A stretch of DNA of 64,000 bases from Flavobacterium sp. Root901. Its GTDB lineage: Bacteria > Bacteroidota > Bacteroidia > Flavobacteriales > Flavobacteriaceae. Location of the stretch: positions 124,001-188,000 of the forward strand of contig NZ_LMJB01000009.1 in the NCBI RefSeq assembly GCF_001429765.1, written 5' to 3'. Positions 1 through 8,272 of this stretch are shown in pieces. The notes under the pieces were generated by a model. The model saw nothing but the letters and a program-made list of their open reading frames with translations. It had not been told where the DNA came from and made no database searches. The position numbers and the translations under genes are program-made. Each line of letters opens with the position of its first letter. Positions within the stretch are counted from its first letter, which is position 1.

Positions 1-378
1 AACTTCAAGATATATAACGGAGGCCCAGTTGAACAAGACAATCTGTACTTCATTCACAATATTCCTGACTTAATCCCAAATAGTGTTGAGATTTCAAATG
101 GAATTTATTGGGGAGGCGATTTTGAATCAACCAAAGACTTAATAAACGACGGAGCGATCAGTAAGAATAATATTCGCTTTTTCTTAGGTTATACCGGTTG
201 GGACGAAAATCAGCTTGAAAATGAAATGCAGGGCAATTCCTGGATCATTGCCGATAATAATTATAAAAATAAAATTATCGGAAAATCAACCACTCATTTC
301 TGGAAAGAACAGATTATTGAGCTTGGAGGTGATTATGTAATTTGGTCAAATGCACCTGAAAATCCTTATCTGAATTAA
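1..378 (+). CDS. YqgE/AlgH family protein (5' truncated)
   Basis: The open frame runs from the window edge to a TAA at 376-378 and gives the last 125 residues of a protein. Recognisable YqgE/AlgH (UPF0301) signatures are the early NGGPV, the YWGGDFE segment, the FFLGYTGWDENQLE segment and the C-terminal NSWI. The family is about 185 residues long, so roughly a third is missing upstream. Its molecular role is not settled; AlgH was linked to alginate regulation in Pseudomonas, but that does not carry over to this phylum. Its last four bases overlap the end of the convergent aminotransferase gene. Family assignment is confident; function is not. Confidence 0.85.
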   Translation, partial: NFKIYNGGPVEQDNLYFIHNIPDLIPNSVEISNGIYWGGDFESTKDLINDGAISKNNIRFFLGYTGWDENQLENEMQGNSWIIADNNYKNKIIGKSTTHFWKEQIIELGGDYVIWSNAPENPYLN

Positions 379-1211
379 TTTTCAGATATGGATTCATTTA
401 GTTTCTGCACTAATAAATGGGCCAGATTACTTGTAAACTCTTTTTTTCGATACTTGGTTATCGGCTGTATCCCTGTGATTACATTTGTCAGGAATAATTC
501 ATCTGCTTTTTGAAGATCAAACGGTGAAATTATTTCCTCAATTACTTCTATGCCCTCTGTTTTTTTAGCCAAAGCCAGGATTTGTTTGCGCATAATACCA
601 TTTAAACAGCCTTCAGAAATTGGGGGTGTAATTAGTTTTTTGCCTGTAAGCATAAATAAATTTCCCTGTAAAGCTTCTACAACATTTTTGGTGTCGTTTA
701 TTAAAATACAATTCGCCAGTCCGTTTTCGTGGGCAAAAATACTCCCGGTAACATTAATCATTTTATTAGTCGTTTTGATGGACGATAATAATTGTTTTGT
801 TACATAGAAATCTTTATATAAATCTACTTCATATTCAGCTTTATTTAACACATAAAAAGTATTGTCCAGAGCTGCTGCATGAATTAAAAATGAAATATCA
901 TTTGTTTTGGGAAGGTATAAACCGCCGTCATTTCTAAAAACGGTTATTCTGGCTCTTGCCGAAGAAGTAATATTTTTTTGCTGAACCAGATTTAAAATCT
1001 GCTCTTCAAAATATTCCATTGTAAAATTCATCGGAATTTCCATTCTCACAACCCGCATCGAAGCCATTAACCTGAAATAATGATCTTCCAGAAACAAGAT
1101 TTTATTGTTGATAATTTTTACCGTTTCAAAGACACCGTCGCCGTATAAAAAAGCACGATTTTGTGTTAGTAAATTTTCTTCTTGTGCAATGTTTCCGTTA
1201 AAATTGATCAT
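375..1211 (-). CDS. Aminotransferase class IV (4-amino-4-deoxychorismate lyase-like)
   Basis: A 278-residue PLP enzyme of fold type IV, the family of branched-chain aminotransferases and the folate enzyme PabC. The N-terminal block around residues 18-31 (RAFLYGDGVFET) is the usual start of the family. K146, in SSIKTTNK, is the likely PLP Schiff-base lysine. E179, in VEALQGNLF, matches the conserved glutamate that contacts the PLP ring nitrogen. The length fits PabC better than the longer IlvE, so aminodeoxychorismate lyase in folate synthesis is the best guess, but D-amino-acid or branched-chain aminotransferase cannot be excluded. It converges on the YqgE gene with a 4-bp overlap, and the START-like gene lies just upstream on the same strand. 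Confidence 0.8.
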   Translation of the reverse strand: MINFNGNIAQEENLLTQNRAFLYGDGVFETVKIINNKILFLEDHYFRLMASMRVVRMEIPMNFTMEYFEEQILNLVQQKNITSSARARITVFRNDGGLYLPKTNDISFLIHAAALDNTFYVLNKAEYEVDLYKDFYVTKQLLSSIKTTNKMINVTGSIFAHENGLANCILINDTKNVVEALQGNLFMLTGKKLITPPISEGCLNGIMRKQILALAKKTEGIEVIEEIISPFDLQKADELFLTNVITGIQPITKYRKKEFTSNLAHLLVQKLNESISEN

Positions 1212-1265
1212 AAAAAAACCCTGAATTTTGTTCAGGGCAAATATAAGGCATAAAATAGACTTTTA

Positions 1266-1658
1266 CTAAACAGAACCTATAAGATGTTTTAGGTCTGAGA
1301 TTTGATTCTCCCACAATTGTTTAGCCTCTCCTACTTCTTCTTTTTCAGCAAAATCAACTACCATTAATGAAACATCTTTAGTTAACTCATCAACTAAAAT
1401 ATGCAGTTCAAAAAAGTATTCAGTATCCTTACTGCTTTCATCAACCCATTTGAATTTTACTTTTTCACCTGTTTTTTTAGAAGCAAGACGTGCTTTTTCC
1501 TGCGAATCATTCCAGATGAAAGTAAAAAATTCACCTCTTGAGTTAACATTGTCAGCAAACCATTCTGATAAACCTGACGGAGTTGATATATATTGATACA
1601 ATAATTGTGGCGAAGAATTGATCGGAAACTCGATTTCGTAACGTATTTTTGAATCCAT
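1266..1658 (-). CDS. START-like / SRPBCC-fold protein
   Basis: A 130-residue soluble protein with no signal peptide. It opens with RYEIEFPINSSPQLLYQYI, then PSGLSEWFADNV, and later FKWVDESSKDTEYFFEL. This order is typical of the Bacteroidota START-like group related to AHSA1, in which a helix-grip fold encloses a hydrophobic cavity. The ligand is unknown. It lies 54 bp upstream of the class IV aminotransferase on the same strand and may be co-transcribed with it; the three-gene neighbourhood with YqgE is one I associate with flavobacteria. The ATG at 1658 is kept because the fold's first strand begins within the first ten residues. Confidence 0.75.
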   Translation of the reverse strand: MDSKIRYEIEFPINSSPQLLYQYISTPSGLSEWFADNVNSRGEFFTFIWNDSQEKARLASKKTGEKVKFKWVDESSKDTEYFFELHILVDELTKDVSLMVVDFAEKEEVGEAKQLWENQISDLKHLIGSV

Positions 1659-1745
1659 GTGCTACTTTTAATTTTTTCGAAATATAAGAATATATGTCCA
1701 AAAACAATGCGTTTTTAAAAATATTTTTTTTTCTTCATTTTATTC

Positions 1746-1775
1746 TTGTAAGCTTTAATATTATTTCTATCTTTG
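1746..1775 (+). promoter_or_regulatory. Bacteroidota-type promoter of tRNA-Met
   Basis: A TTG at 1746-1748 and TATCTTTG at 1768-1775 are separated by 19 bases. This fits the Bacteroidota primary-sigma consensus TTG-N19-TAnnTTTG. Transcription would start roughly 25-30 bases before the tRNA. Confidence 0.65.
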
Positions 1776-1808
1776 CACCCGCAATCAGGAATTCATGATA
1801 GCAGTCCA

Positions 1809-1882
1809 GGCGAGGTAGCTCAGTTGGTTAGAGCGCAGGATTCATAACCCTGAGGTCACGGGTTCAACTCCCGTCCTCGCTA
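1809..1882 (+). tRNA. tRNA-Met (anticodon CAT)
   Basis: A cloverleaf folds from this stretch. The acceptor strand GGCGAGG (1809-1815) pairs with CCTCGCT (1875-1881), with a G-U closing pair and discriminator A. The D arm begins GCTCAGTTGG, the anticodon loop TTCATAA carries CAT, and the T arm holds GGTTCAACTCC. No CCA is encoded. The D arm and the G-U closing pair suggest an elongator rather than initiator tRNA-Met; a CAT anticodon could also be tRNA-Ile2 after lysidine modification, which I think less likely. The exact 5' end could be one base later. Confidence 0.9.
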
Positions 1883-1889
1883 CAAGGTA

Positions 1890-1924
1890 AAAAAAACATC
1901 ACTTTATAAAGTGATGTTTTTTTA
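1890..1924 (+). terminator. Rho-independent terminator after tRNA-Met
   Basis: A perfect 22-base palindrome (1896-1917, built around ATCACTTTATAAAGTGAT) is preceded by an A-run and followed by a T-run. It lies 14 bases after the tRNA. Confidence 0.85.
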
Positions 1925-2019
1925 TTTATAATACTTTGTAATTATACTAAAATTTGTGGTTTACATTTTATATAACTACTTTTAAAATAACATTTTACTA
2001 ACGTAATTTATAACCAATA

Positions 2020-2277
2020 ATGGATATAGTTAAATTTAAAATTACATCAAAAACGATAAAAGTAGAAGTACGCAATTCGAATAATTATGTTTTCAATTTC
2101 AATACGGCTTTAGACATTGCAAAAGAAGACAAAGATGTTTTATTAAAACTATACAATGCGTTAGATCTCCTTTTTAAAAAAGAAACACCAAGCGAAATAA
2201 AAAACTATATTTCGCCTAACCAGACCAATATTCTGGATCAGATTTCTGATATTGACAATTTAGAACCGGAAAAATAA
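2020..2277 (+). CDS. Small hypothetical protein
   Basis: An 85-residue protein that I do not recognise. It has no signal peptide or membrane segment. The N-terminal half is strand-like (FKITSKTIKVEVRNSNNYVF), and the second half is probably helical (LKLYNALDLLFKK), ending in an acidic tail rich in Asp, Asn and Glu. The ATG at 2020 follows an AT-rich leader of about 95 bases after the tRNA terminator, so it is probably transcribed on its own. A second short frame follows it. Coding is supported by ordinary composition and the absence of a longer frame on either strand; function is unknown. Confidence 0.6.
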   Translation: MDIVKFKITSKTIKVEVRNSNNYVFNFNTALDIAKEDKDVLLKLYNALDLLFKKETPSEIKNYISPNQTNILDQISDIDNLEPEK

Positions 2278-2312
2278 ATCAGTCCATAAGTCTGTACCAT
2301 TATTATTTTTAA

Positions 2313-2504
2313 GTGGACATTGGCACTCGGTATTTAACGATCGGAATACGAACATTTATTGATCCAAATAATCCTAAAGATCTTCCAATTGTTGCTGCAT
2401 TGCAAAATGCAATTAAAATTGATCAAAAAGAGAATTTTTACAATACCAAACCGGGATCAGGTCACCCAATACAAAGTTCGGGATTCGTTAATAGAAGCAT
2501 CTAA
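2313..2504 (+). pseudogene. Possible remnant of a DUF1254-type gene
   Basis: The frame opens right after a TAA (2310-2312), its first codon is GTG, and there is no convincing ribosome site. It encodes 63 residues. The stretch GIRTFIDPNNPKDLP followed by VAALQNAIKI resembles the part of DUF1254 proteins where a GRT...DPxDLxxxxALQ pattern occurs. Full DUF1254 proteins have several hundred residues, so this would be a decayed fragment. The last residues do not continue the family. It could instead be a real short orphan gene; the family match is by eye and weak. Confidence 0.35.
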
Positions 2505-2537
2505 AAAACCCTTAAATATTTCTATTTAAGGGTTTTC
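2504..2537 (+). terminator. Terminator hairpin, probably bidirectional
   Basis: A 14-base stem (2505-2518 with 2523-2536, core ACCCTTAAATA) closes a 4-base loop, with an A-run before it and a T-rich stretch after it. It lies between the end of the short frame and the convergent DUF2339 gene. Confidence 0.8.
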
Positions 2538-2573
2538 TTTTTTATATCAAATAAAAAAATTTCAGAATAGTTT

Positions 2574-5500
2574 TTAATCAAATCGCTCCTTGTACTTTTT
2601 AAATAAAGTATTCATTACTAAAAGCACTACTCCAACGCCAAGTAAAACCAATGCTCTGATAAGGAAATCGGCATTTGATAAGTCGAAAAACATCAGTCGG
2701 ATGACACAGACACCAACTAAGGAAAGTGATACATAACGGAAGTATTTTTCTTTTAAAATAATTCCGAGTATTAATAACCCCAATGATTCCAGAATCCAGA
2801 AGAATGTTAAAATTCCTTTATCAAACGAAAGAAACAAAAACAATCCTATACTAAAAGTCGCTGGATAAATAATAATGCTGTTTCTAAACTTGAAATCTTC
2901 TATGTATTTGTAAATAATAAAAATGTACAATGCTAATAGTGCAAATATGATGATATAAACAAATTCAAATCTTGATTCGAAATAATTGAAACTCACAAAC
3001 GCTAAATGAAAATTGGCCAGCAAATAGTAAACAATACTGATTTCTTTTTTGTTTCCAATTTTTTTATAATAAAGTAATAGGTTTACAATTGCCGTTGCTG
3101 CCCAAAATACCGGAAGCCATTTATGCTCTAATTGCGAGAACATAATAATAGAAAGCCAAATGTTTATGACAATCTGATAATCGATCTTTAGTGACTTAAT
3201 AAACTCTTTTTTACGAATAAGAAAAACGAGAACGATCAATAGAACAATGGCCGAAAGTTGTAAAACCCAATCCATCAAAGTAAAATTGTTTTTTTGTTTG
3301 ATGCTGTAAAAAACCGAAGCTAAAATAGATAAAGAACCAATCACTATAACTGATTCTGAAGCCAGTTCTATTTTTTTGTACAAAATCAGTACGAAATTCA
3401 GGATTGCCAAAAGCATAAATATCACCGGTAAATAAGACATCTCTACCTGAGCAAATAATAAAATGATGATCCATAAATTTTGAATGATAGGCAAAATGGC
3501 GCTATACATTTTCCCTTCTTCCTTTGAGCTTTTTAATTGCAGCCAGCTGTAAATAACAGATAATAAAATACTAATTGTTTCTGTAATATATAATGTATTT
3601 TTATTCAAAAGATAATCTTTTCCGGAAACAGCCAGGAAAACTGTCAGAAGCACAGAACCAATTAAAAATAAAAATGAGTAAACATTATAGCGTTTAATTC
3701 TTTCAACTTTTTGAAAAACCCAAAATGTTAATACTGCTAAAACTCCTAAATAAACCGAAATGTAATTGCTCTCGATACAAGAAAATCCAAATACTAATGC
3801 GTTGAAAAGTATAAATTCTGAATTTATACTATTATAATTTCCCCAGACAGGGATGACTTCATTTGTCTTATTTCTAATTGTATCTGCAAATAAGAAATAC
3901 GTTTCGATAACAGAAATTCCAACAGCTATTAAACCAATTTCGGCAGTATTTAAAAACTGGGTTTTGTACGCAAACAAAAAGCTTCCTGCTATCGATAATC
4001 CCAGACAGAAAAGATAAAGCAAAGCCTGATTACCGGCAGCAAGCGTTTTTCGTTTAAACTGAATCCATAAAAATTCGTGATTTAATAACGCAATACCAAA
4101 CAATCCGAAAATCAAAGCAATATGGTAATCACCCACATATCTATGCAAAACTGAAATAAATAATGCATTTATACCAACAATACCAATGGTTTTTATAATG
4201 CGTTCATTTGTATAAAATAATTTTACAAACCAGTTAAAAGTTATTACAGCGATGATCCCAAGAGCAAAAACAATGTCCAAATTAGATTTTTGCTTGTTAA
4301 CGATTAATACTAAACCTGTAATAATAGTAATAATTAAAAAAGTAAATCTTCCTAAATCAAACGTATTGGTTTTGAATTTGAATCGTAAACCACACCACAA
4401 TAAAGCCAAAAATATCAACGGATAATAAAACGAAAATTCGATGGTGTGATACCAGCTTACAAAAAACAATAGGGAGAAAAGAACTGAGAAAATTCCGTTT
4501 AAACTCAAATCTTTCTTCATCACAAAAGCATCTATTTCTAAAAACTCTTTTTTTACAGCACAGAAAACTGGAACTATCAGCGTTATCAAAGTCAGAACAA
4601 TCAGCGTTGCAAAAGTATTTGTAATATTGATTTGAAGAGAATATGGACTGATATGCAAAGTAAAAAAGCCCAGGATTATTAAACCTAAAACATGATTAAT
4701 ACCTAAAAATATTTTATGCAGTAAAGTTTCGCCGCTTTTGTAAACGATAAATAAGCAAGCAATAACCAAAAAGTACAATATACAGGCAATAACATCAAAA
4801 CCAACTTTCCAGTCATTTAGCATAACGGCCGTTAATGCAAAAAGCACGAACGAAACCATTCCGTCTAAATGATACAGCCAAAAAATCTTTTTCTTTCTGG
4901 CAAAAAGTGCGGCGAAAAGGCATAGAATTCCGGCTGCGAAGAGAACAAATATTTTAATTTTGCTTCCGGTTGAATGCAAAATTAAACCTGAAGCAAACAA
5001 AATCCAGTTAGTAAGATGCGTTATAAATGCAATTCGGTCAAAATGTGTATTCGCATAAATGCTGCGGTATTGCATATACATGCAGCTTACAGAAACGAGG
5101 ATAATACCAAATATGGCAAACATATTCTGAGACGGACTTAAAACATGATTTCCTTGTGTAAACCAGAGATCAAATATGATAAAAGCCGAAATAACAATTA
5201 GTAAATGATATTCCCATTTTTCTTTAAAAGACAAAATAATTCCTGCTGTCGCGGTTAAAGATGCCAATAAAAAGGTAATTAAAAGTTTATCGGGAATGAC
5301 GCATAAAACTAAAATGCTCAAAATAACATGCAGCGATAAAAAAGTTTGCTGCCTTATGATATAGCCTACAAATAAATTAATTGCAATTCCAATTCCCATC
5401 AGAGAATATGCAAGCGGAATACTTTCTACAAATGTAAGCGCCGGAATTTGTGATGCACCGAAACATCCAAACAAAAATAAACTTGCTCCGGCACTTCGAA

Positions 5501-6218
5501 GCCACAGTCCGGTTTTAAGCCATTTTTCTTTTTTCTTTAAGAAGTAATACGACCCGGCCAAAACTCCGGCATAAATCCAAAGAATTAAAACACGGAACAT
5601 TGGTGAAACTTTTAAAGCTGTATAAATACTCAGATAACCAATTCCTAAAACCATAATTGCGGTTCCTAAAATACCAGTCCAGTTTTCGGCAAACTGCTGT
5701 TCTATTTTTTTTATAAAGATTGAAAAAGCACTTTCTACATAGATTTCTTCTTCTTTATACTGAGGTTCTGTTTGAGTTTCTGCCGGAAGAACAGAATGTT
5801 CAAAATCTGATGATTCTGAATCTTGTTCTTCGATATTTTTATTGGTATCGTAAACCGGAACTGCCGATGAATCGAAACTTAAAACAGGTTTTTCTGCAAT
5901 TTCCTGATTTATAACAGGATCTTGAATAAACTCTTCAAGATCAACAACTGGATCCGAAATGATTTGAGGAGAAATTTCGGCAACGGGTTCTGAAACTATT
6001 TCAACTTCCTCTATTTTAGTTATTAAATCTTCCCGGCTTAAACCAGATTGAACAATGTGTTTTTTGATTTCATCAATTTGACTTTTTAATGAATTATAAT
6101 CTTCCCTGCTTTTTCTGTAAAGAGAATCCAAATTGTCATTTTCTTCTTTTATTTTCGAAAAATTATTAAATAAGACTATAACACAAACAAATAAGATAAA
6201 TAGAATAAAGTTCACCAT
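2574..6218 (-). CDS. Giant DUF2339 polytopic membrane protein
   Basis: A 1214-residue protein dominated by about thirty or more hydrophobic helices. After one N-terminal transmembrane segment (residues 3-20) comes a coiled-coil-like stretch (about 25-60), then a Glu/Pro/Val-rich linker to about residue 165. The signature NWTGILGTAIMVLGIGYLSI then begins the repeated membrane array. This order matches the DUF2339 family of predicted membrane proteins, whose role is unknown. The domain name is the only claim. It appears monocistronic: it ends against the bidirectional terminator at 2504-2537, and 318 bp separate its start from the divergent sigma gene. The size and layout look intact. Confidence 0.85.
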   Translation of the reverse strand: MVNFILFILFVCVIVLFNNFSKIKEENDNLDSLYRKSREDYNSLKSQIDEIKKHIVQSGLSREDLITKIEEVEIVSEPVAEISPQIISDPVVDLEEFIQDPVINQEIAEKPVLSFDSSAVPVYDTNKNIEEQDSESSDFEHSVLPAETQTEPQYKEEEIYVESAFSIFIKKIEQQFAENWTGILGTAIMVLGIGYLSIYTALKVSPMFRVLILWIYAGVLAGSYYFLKKKEKWLKTGLWLRSAGASLFLFGCFGASQIPALTFVESIPLAYSLMGIGIAINLFVGYIIRQQTFLSLHVILSILVLCVIPDKLLITFLLASLTATAGIILSFKEKWEYHLLIVISAFIIFDLWFTQGNHVLSPSQNMFAIFGIILVSVSCMYMQYRSIYANTHFDRIAFITHLTNWILFASGLILHSTGSKIKIFVLFAAGILCLFAALFARKKKIFWLYHLDGMVSFVLFALTAVMLNDWKVGFDVIACILYFLVIACLFIVYKSGETLLHKIFLGINHVLGLIILGFFTLHISPYSLQINITNTFATLIVLTLITLIVPVFCAVKKEFLEIDAFVMKKDLSLNGIFSVLFSLLFFVSWYHTIEFSFYYPLIFLALLWCGLRFKFKTNTFDLGRFTFLIITIITGLVLIVNKQKSNLDIVFALGIIAVITFNWFVKLFYTNERIIKTIGIVGINALFISVLHRYVGDYHIALIFGLFGIALLNHEFLWIQFKRKTLAAGNQALLYLFCLGLSIAGSFLFAYKTQFLNTAEIGLIAVGISVIETYFLFADTIRNKTNEVIPVWGNYNSINSEFILFNALVFGFSCIESNYISVYLGVLAVLTFWVFQKVERIKRYNVYSFLFLIGSVLLTVFLAVSGKDYLLNKNTLYITETISILLSVIYSWLQLKSSKEEGKMYSAILPIIQNLWIIILLFAQVEMSYLPVIFMLLAILNFVLILYKKIELASESVIVIGSLSILASVFYSIKQKNNFTLMDWVLQLSAIVLLIVLVFLIRKKEFIKSLKIDYQIVINIWLSIIMFSQLEHKWLPVFWAATAIVNLLLYYKKIGNKKEISIVYYLLANFHLAFVSFNYFESRFEFVYIIIFALLALYIFIIYKYIEDFKFRNSIIIYPATFSIGLFLFLSFDKGILTFFWILESLGLLILGIILKEKYFRYVSLSLVGVCVIRLMFFDLSNADFLIRALVLLGVGVVLLVMNTLFKKYKERFD

Positions 6219-6536
6219 AGTTTAATTTTATTTTACAAATGTAAGAATTTACACTTTTTTTTTACGCTGCCGAATTTTGTTCTAAAATAGAATAGATTTT
6301 TGGAATATTAAGTTTTTATCCCATTTGCTTTCAAATTAAAATTTATCAGATTTCTATAAGAAGAAAATCACCACATTTATTGTAACATTTTTCGATATCA
6401 GCGTCAAACTTTAAAATTAAATTACGGTTCTTTGTAACTTATTACATTCGGAATTTGAAATTGGTCATTTTTCCGATACAATAATATTGAACCCAGTGAG
6501 TTTTGACTAGATAAAACTAGCTGCGATATTTTCGTT
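6219..6536. other. Divergent intergenic region, 318 bp
   Basis: It separates the DUF2339 gene (minus) from the ECF sigma gene (plus). It is AT-rich. A short palindromic stretch, GTAAGAATTTACAC, lies next to the DUF2339 start at about 6241-6254. I see no clear TTG-N19-TAnnTTTG promoter for the sigma gene, no RNA gene and no frame worth calling. Confidence 0.5.
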
Positions 6537-7058
6537 ATGGACAATAAAAAGTTTATTTTAAGTTTGAAAAAAGGTAATGAAGCAGCCTTCAAAGAGGTTT
6601 ACTTCAGCTACTACGACAAACTGATAAATATTGCCAAACGTTTTGATCTTACTGTACTTACTCCGGAAGACTTCGTTCAGGAAAGTATTTTACGGTTATA
6701 TAATAAAAGAGAATTGCTCAATGAAGATGTTTTGTTTGACAAACAATTATACACTATTTGCAAAAACATCCTCATCAATCATGTTAACAGAGAAAACAAA
6801 ATAGTTCAGCTTAATCCTTCTCAGACTGAAATTGTACAGGAAGAATCTGACTCAGGAATATTTGAGGAAAGACAAGAAAAATTATATAATTTCATTAATC
6901 AGCTTCCTGAACAGCAGCAAAAAATATTTACTTTACACAAACTGGAAAACCTTAGCTATAAGGAGATTGCAGAAATTACGGATCTTTCTGAAAAGACCAT
7001 TGCCAATCATATTTATCTCGCCAGTAAATTTATTCGAAAAAAAATCGCAGATCATTAG
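6537..7058 (+). CDS. ECF-type RNA polymerase sigma factor (FecI-like)
   Basis: A 173-residue protein with only sigma regions 2 and 4, as in extracytoplasmic-function sigma factors. Region 2 covers residues 15-85 and holds the core-binding segment around PEDFVQESILRLY. Region 4 covers about 120-168, with LPEQQQKIFTLHKLENLSYKEIA and then EKTIANHIYLASKFI as its helix-turn-helix. It heads a locus of small protein, FecR, TonB receptor and DUF4249 lipoprotein, which is the usual Bacteroidota cell-surface signalling arrangement. It would direct polymerase to the receptor genes once FecR releases it. ATG at 6537 is kept; residue 1 aligns with the family start. Confidence 0.92.
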   Translation: MDNKKFILSLKKGNEAAFKEVYFSYYDKLINIAKRFDLTVLTPEDFVQESILRLYNKRELLNEDVLFDKQLYTICKNILINHVNRENKIVQLNPSQTEIVQEESDSGIFEERQEKLYNFINQLPEQQQKIFTLHKLENLSYKEIAEITDLSEKTIANHIYLASKFIRKKIADH

Positions 7059-7085
7059 GAACTTTTTTGTTCTCGTTTGTTATAT
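7058..7085 (+). promoter_or_regulatory. Possible ECF promoter downstream of the first sigma gene
   Basis: GGAAC at 7058-7062, overlapping the sigma stop codon, is followed by a T-run and CGTTTGTTATA at 7074-7084. GGAAC is the classical ECF -35 core. The position, just after the sigma gene and before the next one, is the same as the well supported element at 20021-20049. The spacing is shorter, so this is a tentative site. Confidence 0.4.
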
Positions 7086-7104
7086 CTAAAAACGACGACA
7101 AAAA

Positions 7105-7314
7105 ATGCATATTGAAGCGTATAAAACGAATATCAGAACAAAAAAAGACGCAAGTCATATTGTGGTTCTTTTACAGTTCATTATATCTGATTGTATTATA
7201 AATTTTGATTTTAAAAATCGGGAACGAATTTTAAAAATCGAAACCAACAGAGAAATCCAGGAAATGGTTTATAGTGTTTTTAATAAACAAGGATTTTATT
7301 GCAAAAAACTTTAA
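7105..7314 (+). CDS. 69-residue small protein, paralogue of the gene at 40332
   Basis: A 69-residue soluble protein with predicted strand-helix-strand pattern: EAYKTNI, a helix through VVLLQFII, then NFDFKNRERILKIET and a second helix near the end. It aligns by eye over its full length with the protein at 40332-40541. Shared elements are Y/F-KT near the N-terminus, a VLL helix core, NFD, and IL-R/K-I. The fold may be ferredoxin-like, as in small metal-binding or regulatory domains, but no CxxC is present. It sits between sigma and FecR, 46 bp after the former and 12 bp before the latter, so it belongs to the operon. Function is unknown. Confidence 0.7.
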   Translation: MHIEAYKTNIRTKKDASHIVVLLQFIISDCIINFDFKNRERILKIETNREIQEMVYSVFNKQGFYCKKL

Positions 7315-7326
7315 AACCGAAAGGTC

Positions 7327-8172
7327 ATGGATAAAGAAAATTTAGACGAAGAATTAAAAAAATTATGGGATGAAATTCCGGTACCGCACTCAGAAAGCAC
7401 AAAAGAAGCTTCCTGGGAAGAATTTCGCTCTAAAGCTTTTGTTCCGAAAAAACGGAAAATTAAAATCTGGCGCTATTGTGCCGCCGCTGCTGTTTTACTT
7501 TTTGTACTTATTGGAACAGGAATTTATTTTAATTCTGAATCTATTACAGAAAACGGGCTTGCTGCGGCCACAAACGTAATTAAAAATACTACTTCGAAAA
7601 TAAAATTTGTAGTCTTACCCGATGATTCAAAACTAGAATTGAGTCCGAATGCTAAGATTTGCTACGGAGATAATTTTGCGGTAAACAGAAAAATTGAAGT
7701 AGACGGGCAAGTGTATTTTAAAGTTAAAAAAGACAAAAAACATCCTTTTCAGGTTTTTTCTAATGAAACTATCACGACAGTTTTAGGAACTTCATTTACC
7801 GTAAACGAAACTGAAAACGAGGAAGTAATGGTGGAACTTTTTGAAGGAAGTGTTCAAATGAATGTAAAAGGACAGGATCAAAAATGGATTTTGAAACCGG
7901 GACAAAAATTTACTTATGCCAACCAAACGATTTCAGTAACAGAATTCAGCCGTTTTATTGATTTTGAAAATGAAAACTTATCTGCCGTGAGTGCTTATAT
8001 AGAGAAAAATTACGGTTATAAAGTAACGCTTCCGCAAAATTATCAGAATCAAAAAATTACTATTCGAATCAATAAAAAAGAAGATTTAAAAACAATTGTA
8101 CAATTAATCTCAGAAATGTATAACCTAAACTTTGAAATAAATGAAGATTTAAAACAGATTGCTTTTCAATAA
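7327..8172 (+). CDS. FecR-family anti-sigma factor
   Basis: A 281-residue inner-membrane regulator. The cytoplasmic N-terminus (1-45) would bind the sigma factor. One transmembrane helix follows at about 50-68 (YCAAAAVLLFVLIGTGIYF). The periplasmic FecR domain (about 90-200) has the typical LPDDSKLELSPNAKI, VDGQVYFKV and VLGTSFTV strands. The last 70 residues (NLSAVSAYIEKNYGYKV, ITIRINKKEDL) match the DUF4974 domain, which resembles the secretin/TonB N-terminal fold. It would take a signal from the receptor encoded next. The sigma-FecR-receptor order supports the call strongly. Confidence 0.92.
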   Translation: MDKENLDEELKKLWDEIPVPHSESTKEASWEEFRSKAFVPKKRKIKIWRYCAAAAVLLFVLIGTGIYFNSESITENGLAAATNVIKNTTSKIKFVVLPDDSKLELSPNAKICYGDNFAVNRKIEVDGQVYFKVKKDKKHPFQVFSNETITTVLGTSFTVNETENEEVMVELFEGSVQMNVKGQDQKWILKPGQKFTYANQTISVTEFSRFIDFENENLSAVSAYIEKNYGYKVTLPQNYQNQKITIRINKKEDLKTIVQLISEMYNLNFEINEDLKQIAFQ

Positions 8173-8182
8173 GAAAAGAAAA

Positions 8183-8242
8183 AGGATGTAAGCCGCGAAA
8201 CTCCACATCCTCCTCATATTCAGGATAACACGAGGTTATTCC
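8183..8242 (+). other. Tandem hairpins between FecR and receptor genes
   Basis: Two inverted repeats lie in the 100-bp gap. AGGATGT (8183-8189) pairs with ACATCCT (8205-8211), and GGATAAC (8223-8229) pairs with GTTATTCC (8235-8242), the latter with one bulge. Neither is followed by a T-run, so they are not ordinary terminators. They could modulate read-through or message stability between regulator and receptor. Confidence 0.35.
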
Positions 8243-8272
8243 ATATAATAATATTCAAAAATACAAAATTTC

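Noticed and set aside
1809..2504. tRNA-Met as an integration site with the small genes as an island
   Set aside because: No integrase, no second copy of the tRNA 3' end was seen downstream, and a terminator lies directly after the tRNA.
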